From assembly GCA_017553965.1 (NCBI GenBank), contig JAFZJK010000126.1, forward strand, positions 1 through 7,145: a stretch of 7,145 bases of DNA, in the 5' to 3' direction. A program made the translations under genes and the position numbers. Below are positions 5,605-7,145 of the stretch, piece by piece (the first letter of the stretch is position 1; each line of letters starts with the position of its first letter). The notes below the pieces were generated by a model. It was not told the DNA's origin. It ran no database searches and saw only the letters and a program-made list of their open reading frames with translations. This DNA is from Lachnospiraceae bacterium (GTDB taxonomy: Bacteria > Bacillota_A > Clostridia > Lachnospirales > Lachnospiraceae).

Positions 5605-6537
5605 ATGAAAAAGGTTGAAAATGTTACGGAGCTGATCGGAAACACCCCGCTGCTCAGACTAAATAAATATCGAAAGACAAAGGGGCTTAATGCCGATATA
5701 TTGGCAAAGCTCGAGTGGTTCAGTCTGGCAGGAAGTGTTAAGGACAGAGCGGCATATTATATGATTAAAGACGCTGAGGCTAAGGGCGTGTTAAAAAAAG
5801 GCTCCGTGATCATTGAACCTACCAGCGGTAATACCGGAATAGGACTGGCCGCCGTAGCGGCTGCCAAAGGCTACCGTGTGATAATAGTAATGCCGGATAC
5901 CATGAGCATAGAAAGAAGAAATATCTTAAAAGGCTACGGAGCTGAGATAGTACTTACTGACGGAAAAGGCGGAATGAAGGCAGCTATAGCAAAGGCTAAA
6001 GAGCTGGCAGAAACCATTCCGCACAGTTTTATCCCGGGGCAGTTTACAAACGGATCGAATCCCAAAGCCCACTATGAAACAACGGGACCGGAGATATGGC
6101 GTGACAGTGATCATCATGTTGATATATTTGTGGCAGGTGTAGGAACGGGCGGAACTATTTCCGGAGCCGGTAAATATCTTAAGGAAGTTAATCCCGATGT
6201 AAAGGTAATAGCAGTAGAACCAAAGGATTCACCGATGCTATCCGAAGGGCTTGCGGGAGCACATCAGCTGCAGGGCCTTGGGGCCGGTTTTATACCGTAT
6301 ACTCTTGATACCGAAATATATGATGATGTGATAGCGGTAACAACCGAGGAAGCCCTGATGGCAGCAAATACTTTGGCTAAGACGGAAGGAGTCTTAGCAG
6401 GGATATCATCCGGAGCGGCACTTTTTGCAGCCGAAAAACTCGCTTTAGATCCCAAAAATAAAGATAAAGTAATAGTTGTTCTTTTTCCCGATAACGGAGA
6501 CAGATATCTGTCGACAAGGTTATTTGAGGAGGAATAG
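5605..6537 (+). CDS. cysK: Cysteine synthase (O-acetylserine sulfhydrylase)
   Basis: 310 residues with every classical CysK motif in place: GNTPLLRLN (12-20), Lys46 in GSVKDRAA as the PLP lysine, EPTSGNTGIGLAAVAAAKGY (71-90), MPDTMSIERR (96-105), GQFTNGSNPKAHYETTGPEI (145-164), GTGGT (180-184) for PLP phosphate, QGLGAGFIP, GISSGAA (266-272) and LFPDNGDRYLST. It would convert O-acetylserine and sulfide to cysteine and acetate in the cytosol. GGAGG (5594-5598) lies six bases before the ATG, and the gene follows the transferase by 52 bases with no terminator, so co-transcription is likely. The protein contains no cysteine at all, which would help its synthesis when cysteine is scarce. A CysM-like or O-phosphoserine-using role is less likely given the MPDTMSxERR and GTGGT motifs. 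Confidence 0.92.
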   Translation: MKKVENVTELIGNTPLLRLNKYRKTKGLNADILAKLEWFSLAGSVKDRAAYYMIKDAEAKGVLKKGSVIIEPTSGNTGIGLAAVAAAKGYRVIIVMPDTMSIERRNILKGYGAEIVLTDGKGGMKAAIAKAKELAETIPHSFIPGQFTNGSNPKAHYETTGPEIWRDSDHHVDIFVAGVGTGGTISGAGKYLKEVNPDVKVIAVEPKDSPMLSEGLAGAHQLQGLGAGFIPYTLDTEIYDDVIAVTTEEALMAANTLAKTEGVLAGISSGAALFAAEKLALDPKNKDKVIVVLFPDNGDRYLSTRLFEEE

Positions 6538-6576
6538 GGATAACAAGATGTAACAATAATATAAGGAGCGCAGAAC

Positions 6577-7145
6577 ATGAACGAAAACAAGGAATCATTT
6601 AAGATAGAAATAAAGGATGTATCCTTTGATTATGTGGACAAGAAATCAAGGTTCGGAGCCTTGAAAAATGTAAGTCTTAACATAAGAGAAGGTGAGTTCA
6701 TCTGTATCCTCGGCGCTTCGGGATGCGGAAAATCAACACTCTTAAGCTTGCTTTCCGGTTTAAATAAGCCAAAGAGCGGGGAACTGCTGCTTGACGGTTC
6801 ACCCATTAAGGGGCCCGGGATAGACCGTGCTGTCGTATTTCAGCAGTATTCGCTATTTCCCTGGCTTACCGTAAAAGGAAATGTCCTTTTCGGGATCAAA
6901 CAGAGCGGAAAAAAACTTGCCCGTAAGGAACGTTCCAAGCTTGCCGAAAAATATGTTGAAAATGTGGGACTTATTAGCGCAAAAAACAAATATCCCGCAC
7001 AGCTTTCGGGAGGTATGAAGCAGCGTGTGGCTGTCGCAAGAGCACTGGCACTTGAATCGGATGTACTTTTGCTTGATGAGCCTTTCGGTGCTATAGATCC
7101 GAAGCTCAGACTTGAATTACAGGAGCTGGTCTCAAAGCTTTGCAC
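6577..7145 (+). CDS. ABC transporter ATP-binding protein, SsuB/TauB type (3' end outside window)
   Basis: 189 residues are visible from the ATG at 6577, which AAGGAG (6563-6568) precedes by eight bases. The nucleotide-binding domain is complete up to just past the D-loop: Walker A GASGCGKST (46-54), Q-loop VFQQYSLFPWLTV (87-99), signature LSGGMKQR (143-150), Walker B VLLLDEPFGAID (163-174). The LFPWLTVKGNV wording and GASGCGKST are typical of importers for sulfonates, taurine and nitrate, matching the lipoprotein at 1958. It would dimerise on the cytosolic face of a two-copy permease. The switch histidine and the C terminus lie beyond the edge. The permease gene is expected next, but this cannot be seen. 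Confidence 0.92.
   Translation, partial: MNENKESFKIEIKDVSFDYVDKKSRFGALKNVSLNIREGEFICILGASGCGKSTLLSLLSGLNKPKSGELLLDGSPIKGPGIDRAVVFQQYSLFPWLTVKGNVLFGIKQSGKKLARKERSKLAEKYVENVGLISAKNKYPAQLSGGMKQRVAVARALALESDVLLLDEPFGAIDPKLRLELQELVSKLC

Noticed and set aside
6840..7145. Minus-strand ORF opposite the ABC ATPase
   Set aside because: The plus strand encodes Q-loop, signature and Walker B in order, so the antisense frame is not a gene.

Overview
The window looks like part of a chromosome from a Gram-positive anaerobe, most likely a Lachnospiraceae-type member of the Clostridia. The reasons are strong AGGAGG-type ribosome binding sites before nearly every gene, moderate base composition with AGA/ATA codons, a lipoprotein-type substrate-binding protein, and several cysteine synthase paralogues. 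The genus is an inference, and no taxonomic marker gene is present. All real genes are on the plus strand, and the theme is cysteine and sulfur acquisition.

Layout: (1) positions 1-289 hold the 3' end of a cysteine synthase family gene. (2) Positions 290-749 contain no long gene but are the most informative part. There is a consensus promoter (315-343), a 40-codon leader ORF with tandem Cys codons (392-514), an intrinsic terminator (545-580) and a tRNA-Cys(GCA) gene (637-706). Between the Cys codons and the terminator I can draw three competing RNA helices in the arrangement of a classical amino-acid attenuator: a protector hairpin 436-445/471-480, an antiterminator 452-467/539-552, and the terminator 545-556/562-574. 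(3) Positions 750-6539 hold a PepT-like M20 metallopeptidase, a lipoprotein substrate-binding protein of the sulfonate/nitrate ABC class, a divergent cysteine synthase, a YqjG/ECM4-like glutathione transferase and a canonical cysteine synthase. (4) From 6577 to the window edge is the first part of an ABC transporter ATPase of the SsuB/TauB type.

Inferred logic: low Cys-tRNA(Cys) stalls a ribosome on the leader Cys codons. The protector hairpin then opens and the antiterminator forms, so transcription continues into tRNA-Cys and the operon. The operon imports an organosulfur compound (substrate-binding protein plus ATPase, with the permease probably to the right), may release cysteine from peptides or glutathione conjugates (M20 peptidase, transferase), and makes cysteine from sulfide (cysteine synthases). 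No terminator or second good promoter was found between 707 and 6577, so a single transcript is plausible.

The best candidate for something undescribed is the combination of a Cys-codon attenuator with a tRNA-Cys gene as the first product of a cysteine-acquisition operon. The attenuator is drawn from sequence complementarity only and has not been tested.
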